DNA of 64,000 bases from Myxococcota bacterium (GTDB taxonomy: Bacteria; Myxococcota_A; UBA9160; UBA4427), in NCBI GenBank assembly GCA_041389495.1, contig JAWKRT010000002.1:372001-436000 (forward strand). Reading direction: 5' to 3'. Positions 1 through 8,666 of the stretch are shown here, piece by piece. The notes under the pieces were generated by a model, which worked only from the letters and a program-made list of their open reading frames with translations, did not search any database and was not told the origin of the DNA. Within the stretch, counting starts at the first letter, position 1. Each line of letters begins with the position of its first letter. Position numbers and translations under genes: made by a program.

Positions 1-1
1 C

Positions 2-565
2 CCCGCCGAGCGCGCCGAGACGCTCGGCGACCTGATCGCGGGCGCCGACCGGCTCGACGAGCGCGTGCGCCGCCTGCTCGACTTCGCGCGCATGCTCGCG
101 CCCGAGATCGAGCGCGTCGACGTGCGCACCGTCGTCGAGAACGTCCGCTCCGTGCTCGCGAGCCGGGCCGCGAGCCAGGGCGTCGCGCTCGAGGTCGTCG
201 CGCGCGCGGAGGGGCCGATCTACGCGCACGCCGACCCCCGCCAGCTCGAGGAGGCGCTGCTCGAGCTCGTCGGGAACGCGCTGCACGCGACGGGCGAGGG
301 CGGCCGCGTCGCGGTGGGGATCGAGGCGGATGCGGCGCGCGTGCGCGTCGTCGTGCGCGACACCGGGCGCGGCATTCCCGCGGCCGTGCAGGCGCGCGTG
401 TTCGACCTGTTCTTCACGACGCGCGAGGAGGGCACGGGGATGGGCCTCGCGACCGTGCGCAAGATGCTCGAGCGCCAGGACGGGAGCGTCGAGCTCGTCG
501 AGAGCGGTGCGGGCGGCACGGCGTTCGCGCTCGAGGTGCCCGCGGCGGCACCCGCTGCGGCGTAG
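2..565 (+). CDS. Histidine kinase, C-terminal part (5' end outside window)
   Basis: The window opens inside this gene; the last 187 codons are present and the frame is open to base 2. What remains is the catalytic half of a two-component kinase: the end of the dimerisation helix (DERVRRLLDFAR), an N box (ELVGNALHA), G1 box (DTGRGIP), F box (DLFFTT) and G2 box (GTGMGLA), which form the HATPase_c ATP-binding fold. The phospho-accepting histidine and any sensor domain lie upstream of the window. The gene ends in TAG and faces the sigma-54 activator at 700..2067 tail to tail with 134 bases between them. Partnership with that regulator is plausible from proximity but is inference. The kinase type (NtrB-like) rests only on the catalytic domain. 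Confidence 0.9.
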   Translation, partial: PAERAETLGDLIAGADRLDERVRRLLDFARMLAPEIERVDVRTVVENVRSVLASRAASQGVALEVVARAEGPIYAHADPRQLEEALLELVGNALHATGEGGRVAVGIEADAARVRVVVRDTGRGIPAAVQARVFDLFFTTREEGTGMGLATVRKMLERQDGSVELVESGAGGTAFALEVPAAAPAAA

Positions 566-699
566 CTGCGGGCCGCGCGGCGCGCGCGATCGTTCCGACC
601 GAGGGGCATGCGTACCGACTCCCCGCCGGAGGTCGCCCGCACGCGGGCCCTCCGGACGCGAATCCCGTTCCTGCCGACGAGCCACAGCAAGCGCCGTGC

Positions 700-2067
700 C
701 TAGTCGATCTCGAACTTCTCCATCCGGTACCGGAGCTGGTCGCGCGTGAGGCCGAGCAGCTTCGCGGCCTGCGTGCGGTTGCCGCTCGCGCGCTCGAGCG
801 CCTGCGCGATCAGGTCCGCCTCGAGCTCGGCGATGTGGATCCCGCCGTCGGGGAGCACGTAGCGCCCTCCCGCGGCCGCCTCGCTGCCGCGCGCCGCGCG
901 CAGCATGGGAGCGAGCACGCTCGCGTCGATCGTCGCTCCGCTCGCGAGCAGCAGGCCGCGCTCGATCACGTTGCGCAGCTCGCGCACGTTCCCCGGCCAC
1001 GGATACTGGCGCAGCAGCTTCTCGGCATCGCCGTCGAACGACGCACCGGGCCTCCCGTACTGGTGGCCGAGCTCGGCGCAGAAGTGACGCGCGAGCGCCG
1101 GGATGTCCTGCGTCCGCTCGCGCAGCGGGGGCACCTCGAACGCGAGCACTGCGAGGCGGTGGAACAGGTCGGCGCGGAACGCGCCGTCGGCCACGGCGGC
1201 GTCGAGATCGGCGTTGGTCGCCGCGATGACGTGCACGTCGAGCGCGCGGTCGCGCGAGGCGCCGAGCCGCCGCACGCGCTTGTCCTCGATCACCTTGAGG
1301 AACTTCGCCTGCACGCCGAGCTCGAGGTGGCCGATCTCGTCGAGGAAGATCGCCCCGCCGTCGGCCGCCTCGAACAGGCCCGCGCGCGCCCCCGTGGCAC
1401 CGGTGAAGCTCCCGCGCTCGTGCCCGAAGAGCTCCTCCTCGACGAGCGTCGACGGAAGCCCCGTGCAGTTGAGCTCGATGAACGCGCCGCCGCCGAGCGC
1501 CTCGTGGACGGCGCGCGCGATCAGCCCCTTGCCCGTGCCCGTCTCGCCCGTCAGCAGCACGGTGGGGCGCTTGCCGGGCGCGAGCTTCGCGTCGGCGAGC
1601 CGATCGATCTGCTCGAAGATCGCCGCGATGCGCGGGTCGGTGCCGATCACGTGGCCGCGCGCGCTGCCCCCGCGGCGGCGGTGGTAGGCGAGCTCGCGGT
1701 CGGCGCGCCGGCGCTCGAGCGTGCGGTCGATGGCGAGGCGCAGCTCGTCGAGGTCGAGCGGCTTCTGCAGGTAGTCGGCCGCGCCCTGCTGCATGGCCTG
1801 CACGGCGTCGGCCACCGAGCCGTACGCGGTCATCATGAGCACGGGCAGCTCGGGCGCGCGCTCGAGCAGGTCGCGCAGCACGTCGAGACCGGAGGCGTCG
1901 GGGAGCCGCAGGTCGACGAGCGCGAGGTCGGGCTCGGCGGTCGCGAACGCGTCGAGCGCCTCGGCGCGACTGCCGGCGAGCGCGGCGTTGTGGCCCGCTC
2001 CCTGGAGCGCGCGCTGCAGCTGGCGGCCCAGCAGGCTCTCGTCCTCGACCACCAGGATGCTCGCCAT
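700..2067 (-). CDS. NtrC-family sigma-54 response regulator (REC-AAA-Fis)
   Basis: 455 aa. Residues 1-120 are a receiver with acidic pocket (VEDE) and phosphoacceptor Asp52 (VDLRLPD). A central AAA+ sigma-54 interaction domain follows, with Walker A GETGTGKG and the sigma-54 contact loop as GSFTGA, where Ser replaces the usual Ala. The Fis-type HTH is at the end (NRTQAAKLLGLTRDQLRYR). Proteins of this build hydrolyse ATP to open sigma-54 promoters after phosphorylation. I chose the Met that begins MASILVVEDE; the six residues before it are not receiver sequence. It is divergent from the small receiver gene, whose upstream region carries a clear -24/-12 promoter, and more such promoters precede the glycosyltransferase and a surface-protein gene. 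The context resembles the PrsK/PrsR control proposed for PEP-CTERM exopolysaccharide systems; assignment to PrsR itself is not shown. Confidence 0.93.
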   Translation of the reverse strand: MASILVVEDESLLGRQLQRALQGAGHNAALAGSRAEALDAFATAEPDLALVDLRLPDASGLDVLRDLLERAPELPVLMMTAYGSVADAVQAMQQGAADYLQKPLDLDELRLAIDRTLERRRADRELAYHRRRGGSARGHVIGTDPRIAAIFEQIDRLADAKLAPGKRPTVLLTGETGTGKGLIARAVHEALGGGAFIELNCTGLPSTLVEEELFGHERGSFTGATGARAGLFEAADGGAIFLDEIGHLELGVQAKFLKVIEDKRVRRLGASRDRALDVHVIAATNADLDAAVADGAFRADLFHRLAVLAFEVPPLRERTQDIPALARHFCAELGHQYGRPGASFDGDAEKLLRQYPWPGNVRELRNVIERGLLLASGATIDASVLAPMLRAARGSEAAAGGRYVLPDGGIHIAELEADLIAQALERASGNRTQAAKLLGLTRDQLRYRMEKFEID

Positions 2068-2178
2068 GGCGGGCCAACCTAGCACCGGCGCCGACGCGCT
2101 CCGACGGGCGATTTCGCGCGTCGCCGGGGGATATCGCGCGCCTTCATGCGTTGCTCATCGGGAGGGCGGGCGGGGCGG

Positions 2179-2194
2179 TGGCACCGCCCTTGCA
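2179..2194 (+). promoter_or_regulatory. Sigma-54 (-24/-12) promoter upstream of receiver gene
   Basis: TGGCAC, five bases, TTGCA: a full match to the sigma-54 consensus with GG at 2180-2181 and GC at 2192-2193. A start of transcription near 2205 would give a leader of about 28 bases to the GTG at 2233. It lies in the divergent gap next to the NtrC-type activator gene, which is the obvious candidate activator. Confidence 0.85.
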
Positions 2195-2232
2195 ATTCTC
2201 CCGCGCGAGATTCGAACGCCTCGGAGGTGCAC

Positions 2233-2598
2233 GTGGACCGCGATGCCCGACCCCGCGTCCTGCTCGTCGAGGACGAGGCCATCCTGCGCCGGAACCTCGC
2301 GCGCCTGCTCGAACGGCGCGGCCACGACGTGCTCGCCGTCGCGTCGATCGGAGAGGCGCGCGCGCTGCTGCGCGAGGGCACCGTCGACGCCGCGGTCCTC
2401 GACGTCGGCCTGCCCGACGGCGACGGGCTCGACCTGCTTCCCGAGACGGGCGCGTCGCACTCGCTCGTGATCTCGGCCGAGGTCGACGACGGTCGCCTCG
2501 ACGCGTCGGGCGTCGCCCACTTCCTCCGCAAGCCGCTCGAGCTCGCCGCCTTCGCGCGCTGCGTCGAGGGGCTCGTGCACGGCGACCGCGCCGCATGA
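2233..2598 (+). CDS. Stand-alone receiver-domain protein
   Basis: 121 aa, a single receiver domain and nothing else. The acidic pair is in LLVEDE, the phosphoacceptor Asp in VLDVGLPD, the switch Ser in LVISAE and the conserved Lys in FLRKPL, so it should be phosphorylatable. Helix 4/strand 5 is shortened compared with typical CheY-like proteins. GTG 2233 is preferred because GGAGG ends five bases before it; an earlier in-frame ATG at 2146 lies upstream of the sigma-54 promoter and would not be transcribed from it. With no output domain it may act as a phosphate sink, or by protein contact with the exopolysaccharide machinery encoded next to it. That role is inference. Confidence 0.88.
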   Translation: MDRDARPRVLLVEDEAILRRNLARLLERRGHDVLAVASIGEARALLREGTVDAAVLDVGLPDGDGLDLLPETGASHSLVISAEVDDGRLDASGVAHFLRKPLELAAFARCVEGLVHGDRAA

Positions 2599-2682
2599 GC
2601 GGCCCGCCGGGCGACTTCACGCGGTGTGCGCGTCGTATCGCGCGGTGCCGCGCGTCGCGACGACGCAGCTTCGTGAAGAGCA

Positions 2683-2698
2683 CGGCATAACGATTGCA
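2683..2698 (+). promoter_or_regulatory. Sigma-54 (-24/-12) promoter upstream of first glycosyltransferase
   Basis: CGGCAT, five bases, TTGCA: the invariant GG (2684-2685) and GC (2696-2697) are present with the exact 16-base layout of the site at 2179. Transcription would begin near 2709, which rules out the GTG at 2704 as start for the next gene if this promoter is used. Confidence 0.75.
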
Positions 2699-2739
2699 GT
2701 CCGGTGACTGCGGGAAGTCCTCCCGCGGAGTCCGACGCC

Positions 2740-4083
2740 GTGACCGCCACCGCCATCCTGCCCTTCGAGTCCGCGACCGGCCCGATGCCGGACGCGGGGA
2801 GGAGCGAAGCGCTCGTGAGCCCTTCCTCGCCGCGCCGGCCGCGCATCGCGCTCTACTCGCACGACACGATGGGCCTCGGACACGTGCGTCGGAACGCGCT
2901 CGTGGCGGAGGCCATCGCGCGCTCGGTCGACTGGGAGATCGACGTGCTGCTGATCAGCGGTGCGCGCGAGGCCCACGCGACGCGTCTCCCGCGCGGCTTC
3001 GACTCGCTGACGCTGCCCGCGCTGCGCAAGCACGCCGACGGGAGCTACGGCGCGCGCAGCCTCCGGCTCCCGCTCCCGGCGCTCATCGCGCTGCGCAGCG
3101 AGACCGTTCGCGCGGCGCTCGTCGCCTACGAGCCCGATCTGCTCGTGGTCGACAACGTGCCGCGCGGCGCGGTGGGCGAGCTCTCCGCGACGCTCGAGGC
3201 GCTCTCGCGACGCGGACGCACGCGGCTCGTGCTCGGCCTGCGCGACATCGGCGACGACGCCGCGGTGACGCGTCTCGAGTGGGAGCGGTCGGATCACGCG
3301 CGCGCGATCGCCCGCTACTACGACCAGGTCTGGATCTACGGCGACCCGTCCGTCTACGACCGCGCGCGGCTCGACGGCCTGTCGCCGGCGCTCGACGGGA
3401 AGATCCGGTTCGCGGGTTACCTCGATCAGCGGGCGCGCGCGGAGAACGCGGGCGCCGACTTCGCCGCGTTCGCGCGCGAGCACGTCCCGACGCTCGACCC
3501 GCACCGGCCGTTCGCACTCTGTCTCGTCGGCGGAGGCCAGGACGGAGCGCGGCTCGCGGAAGCCTTCGCCGACGCGGAGTTCGGCGCGGGCCGGCACGGC
3601 GTCGTCGTCGCCGGCCCGTTCTGCCCGGCCGGCGCGCTCGCGCGCCTGCGCGCGCGCGCGAGCGCACGCGGCGACCTCCACGTCGTCGACGCGGTCGGCG
3701 AGCCCGCGCCGCTCGTCGCCGGCGCGGAGTGCGTCGTGAGCATGGGCGGGTACAACTCGATGTGCGAGATCGCCTCGTACGGCAAGCGCGCGCTCGTCGT
3801 TCCGCGCACGCACCCGCGCGTCGAGCAGCGGCTGCGCGCCGAGCGGTTCCGCGCGATCGGCGCGATCGACGCCGTCCTGCTGCCCGACGAGCTCGACGCG
3901 GCCGCGCTGTCGCGCTGGATGTGCGCGCCGATCGACGGCGTGCCGACCGAGCGCGCGAAGCTCGACCTCGGCGGCCTCGCGCGCGTCGCGGAGCTCGCGC
4001 GCGAGCTGCTCGCCTCGACCGCGCCGTCTCGCTCGCCCTTCGCCTTCGCGCCCGGCCCGGCGCCCGTCGGCGGGGGGCACTGA
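2740..4083 (+). CDS. MurG-like glycosyltransferase (exopolysaccharide)
   Basis: 447 aa from the chosen GTG. The fold is that of a GT-B glycosyltransferase related to MurG/family 28: an N-terminal MGLGHVRRN motif (acceptor-side loop with the conserved His), a central nucleotide-sugar segment (LCLVGGGQDG) and a C-terminal SMGGYNSMCEI motif that corresponds to the GGxN sugar-nucleotide contact. The likely role is transfer of a sugar to a lipid-linked polysaccharide intermediate on the cytoplasmic side of the membrane. An earlier GTG at 2704 lies before the expected transcription start; GTG 2740 has GGAG nine bases upstream, and ATG 2785 is a further option. It heads a run with the GT4 gene (one base away), the ABC exporter and the porin. 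The exact sugar is unknown. Confidence 0.85.
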   Translation: MTATAILPFESATGPMPDAGRSEALVSPSSPRRPRIALYSHDTMGLGHVRRNALVAEAIARSVDWEIDVLLISGAREAHATRLPRGFDSLTLPALRKHADGSYGARSLRLPLPALIALRSETVRAALVAYEPDLLVVDNVPRGAVGELSATLEALSRRGRTRLVLGLRDIGDDAAVTRLEWERSDHARAIARYYDQVWIYGDPSVYDRARLDGLSPALDGKIRFAGYLDQRARAENAGADFAAFAREHVPTLDPHRPFALCLVGGGQDGARLAEAFADAEFGAGRHGVVVAGPFCPAGALARLRARASARGDLHVVDAVGEPAPLVAGAECVVSMGGYNSMCEIASYGKRALVVPRTHPRVEQRLRAERFRAIGAIDAVLLPDELDAAALSRWMCAPIDGVPTERAKLDLGGLARVAELARELLASTAPSRSPFAFAPGPAPVGGGH

Positions 4084-4084
4084 C

Positions 4085-5275
4085 GTGCGCATCGGCTACG
4101 TCCTGAAGCGCTACCCGCGCCACTCCGAGACGTTCGTCGTCAACGAGATCCTCGCCCACGAGCGCGCGGGCGAGCAGCTCGAGATCTTCGCGCTGCGCGC
4201 GCCCAACGACGCGCACTTCCAGGACCTGATCGCGTCGGTGCGCGCGCCCGTCCGCTATCTCCACTTCGACGGCATCAAGGCGACGACGCTGTGGGAGGGC
4301 GTGGAGGCGGCGGCCGCGCGGATCCCCGACGTGTTCGGCCGACTCGACGCGGCGCTCGGCCTCGACGCGCGCGAGGTCGCCCAGGCCGTCCACCTCGCGG
4401 CGCACGTCCGCGCGGCCGGCATCGAGCACCTGCACGCCCACTTCGCGACGGCGGCGGCGCGCGTCGGCGCGCTCGCCGCGCACCTCGCGGCCGTGCCGTT
4501 CACGCTCACGGCCCACGCCAAGGACATCTTCCACGAAGAGGTGACGACCGAGGGGCTCGCGCGCATCGCGCGCCACGCCGCGTGCGTCGTGACGGTGAGC
4601 GACTTCAACGTCGAATACCTCGAGCGCGAGTGCCGGCTTCCCGCGCGCCGCCTCGTCCGCATCTACAACGGCCTGCCCCTCGACGCCTATCGCTTCGTCG
4701 ACGCGCCGCGCGAGCGCTCCATCCTCGCGGTGGGGCGACTCGTCGAGAAGAAGGGCTTCGAGGACCTCGTGGAGGCGTGCGCGATCCTCGCCGAGAGCGG
4801 GTATCCCGTGCCGTGCACGATCATCGGAGCGGGGCCGCTCGAGGACGAGCTGCGGGCGCGCGTCCGGAGTGCGGGGCTCGCCGAGCACGTCCGCCTCTGC
4901 GGTGCGCTCCCGCGCTCCGAGGTCGCGCGCCAGATGGCGCGCGCCGGCGTGTTCGTCGCGCCGTGCGTCGTCGGGCGCGACGGAAACCGCGACGGCCTCC
5001 CGACCGTCCTGCTCGAGGCGATGGCGCTCGGCACACCGTGCATCGCGACGGACGTGACCGGCATTCCCGAGGTGCTGCGCGACGGCGAGACGGGCCTCGT
5101 CGTGAAGCCGCACGACCCGGCCTCGATCGCGCAGGCGATCGACCGCGTGCTCGCCGACGGCGCGACCGCGACGCGGCTCGCGCGCGCCGCCCGCGAGCGC
5201 ATCGAGCGCGACTTCGACCTGATCGCGAACGCCGGCGCGCTGCGCGCCGAGTTCCGGCGGGCCCGGGTCGACTAG
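4085..5275 (+). CDS. Family 4 glycosyltransferase
   Basis: 396 aa, GT-B fold of family GT4. The N-terminal half begins MRIGYVLKRYPRHSETFVVNE, as in colanic-acid/EpsE-type enzymes that act on lipid-linked intermediates. The C-terminal half carries IIGAGPLEDEL and the retaining-enzyme EX7E element (LEAMALGTPCIATDVTGIPE), which binds the sugar nucleotide. It starts with GTG one base after the stop of the previous gene and ends one base before the ATG of the ABC exporter, so the three are almost surely co-translated. The family is certain; donor and acceptor cannot be read from the sequence. Confidence 0.92.
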   Translation: MRIGYVLKRYPRHSETFVVNEILAHERAGEQLEIFALRAPNDAHFQDLIASVRAPVRYLHFDGIKATTLWEGVEAAAARIPDVFGRLDAALGLDAREVAQAVHLAAHVRAAGIEHLHAHFATAAARVGALAAHLAAVPFTLTAHAKDIFHEEVTTEGLARIARHAACVVTVSDFNVEYLERECRLPARRLVRIYNGLPLDAYRFVDAPRERSILAVGRLVEKKGFEDLVEACAILAESGYPVPCTIIGAGPLEDELRARVRSAGLAEHVRLCGALPRSEVARQMARAGVFVAPCVVGRDGNRDGLPTVLLEAMALGTPCIATDVTGIPEVLRDGETGLVVKPHDPASIAQAIDRVLADGATATRLARAARERIERDFDLIANAGALRAEFRRARVD

Positions 5276-5276
5276 C

Positions 5277-7130
5277 ATGGCGTCGCGGGCCGAGATGTTC
5301 CGCAGCGGGGCGCGCCTCTTCGCGCGCCTCGCACCGCGCCTCCGGCGCGAGCGCGCGGGCATCGCCGCCGCCGGGGTCGCGATGGCGATCGAGGTCGGCC
5401 TGCGGCTCGTCGAGCCGTGGCCCGTGAAGTTCGTGCTCGACGCGGTGAGCGGCGACGAGCGGTGGCGGCAGTCGCTCCCGTGGCTCGCCTCCTGGGATCC
5501 GGGCCGCGCGGTGGTGGTGCTGGCGCTCGCGATTCCCGCCGTCGCCGGTCTGCGCGCGATGGCGGGCTACCACCAGTCGGTGGGGTTCGCGGTCGTCGGC
5601 AACCGCGTGCTCACCGACCTGCGCGCGGAGCTCTTCGCGCACCTGCAGGGCCTCGCGCTCGCCTATCACCGGCGCGCGCGGCGCGGCGACCTGCTCGTCC
5701 GCGTGATCGGCGACGTCGGCATGCTGAAGGAGGCCGTCGTCACGGCCCTGCTGCCACTCTGCGTGAGCGGCTTCGTGTTCGTCTCCATGCTCGCGGTGCT
5801 CACGTGGATGGAGCCTCGCCTCGGGCTGCTCGCGATCGCGGTCACGCCGCTGCTGGCGCTCCTCACCGTGCGCATCGGCGGCGACATCCACGCGACGTCG
5901 AAGCGGCTGCGCACGCGCGAGGGGGCGATGGCGAGCGCCGCCGCGGAGTCGCTCGGCGCCGTCGAATCCGTCCAGGGGCTCGCGCTCGAGGGGGTCTTCC
6001 GCTCGGCGTTCGGTCGCGCCAACGAGAAGGGCTTCCGCGAGGGCGTCCGCGGGAAGCGGCTCGCCGCGCGCCTCGAGCGGAGCGTCGACGTCGTCGCCGC
6101 GACCGGCGTCGCGGCGGTGGCCGCGCACGGCGCGCAGCTCGTGATCGGCGGCGTGCTCACGCCCGGCGATCTCTACGTCGCGATCAGCTACCTGCGCCGC
6201 GCGCTCCGCCCCGCGAAGGACTTCGCGAAGCACTCGGCGCGGCTCGCGCGCGCGGCCGCCGCGGCCGACCGCGTGCTCGACGTGCTCGACGAGCCCGGCG
6301 CGGAGTCGATCGCGAGCGGCGCTGCGGACGCGGCCGGCGTGCGCGGTCGGCTCGAGCTCGACGGCGTCGCGACCGGGCACGAGGACGGGCCGCTCCTCGT
6401 GCAGGCGCTGTCGCTCCGCCTCGAGCCGGGCGAGCACCTCGCCATCGTCGGCCCGACGGGCGTCGGCAAGACGACGCTGCTCGGGCTCCTGCCGCGCCTC
6501 GCCGAGCCGCGCCGGGGGAGCGTGCGACTCGACGGGCTCGACCTGCGCGCCTACGCACTCGACGCGCTGCGCGCGCGCATCGCGTTCGTGCCGCAGCAGC
6601 CCGTGCTCTTCGCGGGCACGCTCGAGGCGAACGTCGCGATCGGGCTCGAGCACGCGACGCGCGAGGACGTCGAGGCCGCGGTCGAGCGCGCGGGCGCGCG
6701 CGCGTTCGTCGACGGGCTCGCGGACGGGCTCGACACCGAGGTCGGCGAGCGCGGCGAGACGCTGTCGGCGGGGCAGCGCCAGCTCGTCGCGCTGTGCCGC
6801 GCGGCGATGCGACGGCCGGCCGTACTGCTCCTCGACGAGCCGACGGCCGCGCTCGACGCGCCGAGCGCGCGCGTCGTCGCGGCGGCGATCGAGCGCCTCG
6901 CCGACGGCGTGACCACGCTGCTCGTCACGCACGACCCCGCGCTCGCGGCGACGTGCGATCGCGTGCTGCGCCTCGCGCACGGGCGGCCGCCCGAGCTCGG
7001 CGGGCGCGAGCTCGCGTTCGCCGCGGCGGCCGGAGAGGCGCGCGTCGCTCCCGCGTCGCCGTCGGTCCCGGCGCCGCCGGCCGCGGCGCTCGCTCGCGCG
7101 CGCGAGGACGGTTCGCATGTGCGCGGCTAG
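5277..7130 (+). CDS. ABC exporter, fused membrane and ATPase domains
   Basis: 617 aa. Residues 1-330 form an exporter membrane domain with hydrophobic segments near 30-50, 75-95, 155-205 and 270-295. The ATPase domain follows, with Walker A GPTGVGKTT near residue 392, the Q-loop in FVPQQP, signature LSAGQRQ near 497, Walker B VLLLDEPTAALD near 518 and the H-loop THDPA. It is a half-transporter of the MsbA type and would work as a homodimer in the inner membrane. Sitting between glycosyltransferases and an AlgE-like porin, it most likely flips or exports a glycan or glycolipid. The last 45 residues form an Ala/Pro-rich extension not needed for the fold. The coding end overlaps the porin start by 14 bases. 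Confidence 0.93.
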   Translation: MASRAEMFRSGARLFARLAPRLRRERAGIAAAGVAMAIEVGLRLVEPWPVKFVLDAVSGDERWRQSLPWLASWDPGRAVVVLALAIPAVAGLRAMAGYHQSVGFAVVGNRVLTDLRAELFAHLQGLALAYHRRARRGDLLVRVIGDVGMLKEAVVTALLPLCVSGFVFVSMLAVLTWMEPRLGLLAIAVTPLLALLTVRIGGDIHATSKRLRTREGAMASAAAESLGAVESVQGLALEGVFRSAFGRANEKGFREGVRGKRLAARLERSVDVVAATGVAAVAAHGAQLVIGGVLTPGDLYVAISYLRRALRPAKDFAKHSARLARAAAAADRVLDVLDEPGAESIASGAADAAGVRGRLELDGVATGHEDGPLLVQALSLRLEPGEHLAIVGPTGVGKTTLLGLLPRLAEPRRGSVRLDGLDLRAYALDALRARIAFVPQQPVLFAGTLEANVAIGLEHATREDVEAAVERAGARAFVDGLADGLDTEVGERGETLSAGQRQLVALCRAAMRRPAVLLLDEPTAALDAPSARVVAAAIERLADGVTTLLVTHDPALAATCDRVLRLAHGRPPELGGRELAFAAAAGEARVAPASPSVPAPPAAALARAREDGSHVRG

Positions 7131-8622
7131 GCGCGCGACGCTCGCGCTCGTCGCGCTCGCCGCGCTGACGCTCCTGGAGGCGGCGCCGCGCGCCGCGCTC
7201 GCGGTGGGCGACGACGTCGTCGACCCGCTCGCCTACTCGCCGCTCGGCGCGCAGGAGGAGACGCGGCGCCGCATCGTGAAACGCCCGGACGAGGACCGCC
7301 CGCCCGACCAGCTGCGCGTGCCGATCCTCGGCCGCCCGCTCACGATCGGCGGACAGTGGGAGCTCGCGTCGCGCTTCGACGCGGACACGCGTCTCGGCTC
7401 GCGCCCCGACGACGACGAGCTCTCGATCGACCAGCGGCTCGAGGTCGAGCTCTTCTACGCGGCGACCGACGACCTGTTCCTCTATCTCGAGGGCAAGTTC
7501 TTCTACCGCACCGTTCCGTGGACCGAGGCCGGCCTCCGCGACGACCGGTTCTCCGTCGAGCGCGGCGAGTCGTGGATCTACCTCTCCGACGTCTTCGGCT
7601 CGCCGTTCAGCCTGCAGGTCGGCCGCCAGCGGATGAACGAGTCGAGCGAGTGGTGGTGGGACGAGGACCTCGACGCCGTCCGCCTGCACTTCGATCGGGG
7701 CGACGTGCACCTCGAGACGGCCGTCGCGGAGGAGCTGGTGCGCCTGGGCGACGAGCGCGACGACGTCGACCCGAGGCGCAGGGACGTCTTCCGCGTGCTG
7801 TCGCAGGCGACCTGGCAGTGGTTCGACCGCCAGTACGTCGAAGGCTTCGTCCACCATCAGCGCGATCACTCGCCGACCGAGCGGCCGTTCACGATCGTGT
7901 CGCGCGACCTCGAGGACCCGGTCGACGCGAGCCTCACGTGGTACGGCGTCGGCGCCAACGGGCGGGTCAAGACGCCCGTCGGTCGCGTCTACTACCGCAG
8001 CGTGGTCGCGTTCGTGCGCGGCCACGAGAACGTCGTCGACTACGACACGGACCCGTTCTTCGGACTGCGCTTCGTCGACACGGTGAACCGCCACGCGGTG
8101 AACGGCTGGGCGACGGACGTCGCGCTCACGCTGTCGACCGACCTCCCCGGCGAGCTCGCGTTCACGGCCGGCTACGCGTTCGGATCGGGAGAGAGCTCGT
8201 CGCGCCGCGAGGCCGATCGATCCTTCCGCCAGAGCGAGCTCCCCGACAACAACGGCCGCTTCCGCGGCGTCGACCGCTTCCGGTACTACGGCGAGCTGGT
8301 CGAGCCCAACCTCTCGAACCTCCACATCGCGACCGTCTCGCTCGGCGCGCGCTTCCTGCGCCAGAGCTCGGTCGAGCTCGTCTATCACGCCTACGAGCAG
8401 GTCGAGCCCGCGCCGTTCCTGTTCGGGTCGAGCCTGCGCCGCGCGCCGACGGGCCGCGACCGCTCGATCGGCCACGAGTGGGACGTCGTGCTCGGCGTCG
8501 AGGAGTGGGACCAGGTGCAGGTCGAGCTGATCGGCGGCGTGTTCCGCGCCGGCGACGCGTTCGGCCCGGCGGCCGGCGACCTCGCATACCTCGGATACCT
8601 CGAGGTGCAGTTCAACTTCTGA
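7117..8622 (+). CDS. AlgE-like outer-membrane porin (alginate-export family)
   Basis: 501 aa with an N-terminal signal (hydrophobic LVALAALTLLEAAPRAALA) and alternating beta-strand sequence through the rest, closing in YLEVQFNF, a terminal-Phe strand typical of BAM substrates. Segments such as GGQWELASRFD, LEVELFYAATDDLFLYLEGKFFYR and LQVGRQRMNE match the alginate-export (AlgE) porin family as I remember it. Such porins pass anionic polysaccharide across the outer membrane. Gene order (glycosyltransferases, inner-membrane ABC exporter, porin) gives the protein a direct place in the same export route. The ATG lies inside the exporter gene, so translation is coupled. Alginate itself is not implied, as no alginate synthesis genes are in the window. 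Confidence 0.82.
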   Translation: MCAARRATLALVALAALTLLEAAPRAALAVGDDVVDPLAYSPLGAQEETRRRIVKRPDEDRPPDQLRVPILGRPLTIGGQWELASRFDADTRLGSRPDDDELSIDQRLEVELFYAATDDLFLYLEGKFFYRTVPWTEAGLRDDRFSVERGESWIYLSDVFGSPFSLQVGRQRMNESSEWWWDEDLDAVRLHFDRGDVHLETAVAEELVRLGDERDDVDPRRRDVFRVLSQATWQWFDRQYVEGFVHHQRDHSPTERPFTIVSRDLEDPVDASLTWYGVGANGRVKTPVGRVYYRSVVAFVRGHENVVDYDTDPFFGLRFVDTVNRHAVNGWATDVALTLSTDLPGELAFTAGYAFGSGESSSRREADRSFRQSELPDNNGRFRGVDRFRYYGELVEPNLSNLHIATVSLGARFLRQSSVELVYHAYEQVEPAPFLFGSSLRRAPTGRDRSIGHEWDVVLGVEEWDQVQVELIGGVFRAGDAFGPAAGDLAYLGYLEVQFNF

Positions 8623-8666
8623 CGCGCGCGGCGCGCGCGCCGCGCGCGACGCCGACGGAGGCCCCG

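Noticed and set aside
2200..2230. tRNA-like T-loop sequence (GATTCGAACGCC)
   Set aside because: No acceptor stem, D-arm or anticodon arm can be folded around it; it lies in the leader of the receiver gene.
3083..5362. Minus-strand open frame of 759 codons, Arg/Ala-rich
   Set aside because: It is opposite two clear glycosyltransferase genes; its composition (Arg, Ala, Val, Asp/Glu strings) is the antisense shadow typical of GC-rich coding DNA, with no domain motif.
4821..7118. Minus-strand open frame of 765 codons
   Set aside because: Lies opposite the ABC exporter, whose Walker and signature motifs prove the plus strand; no motif on the minus strand.
7117..8622. Alginate biosynthesis locus
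   Set aside because: The porin is AlgE-like, but no alg8/alg44, algG, algK or algL genes are present, so the polymer cannot be called alginate.
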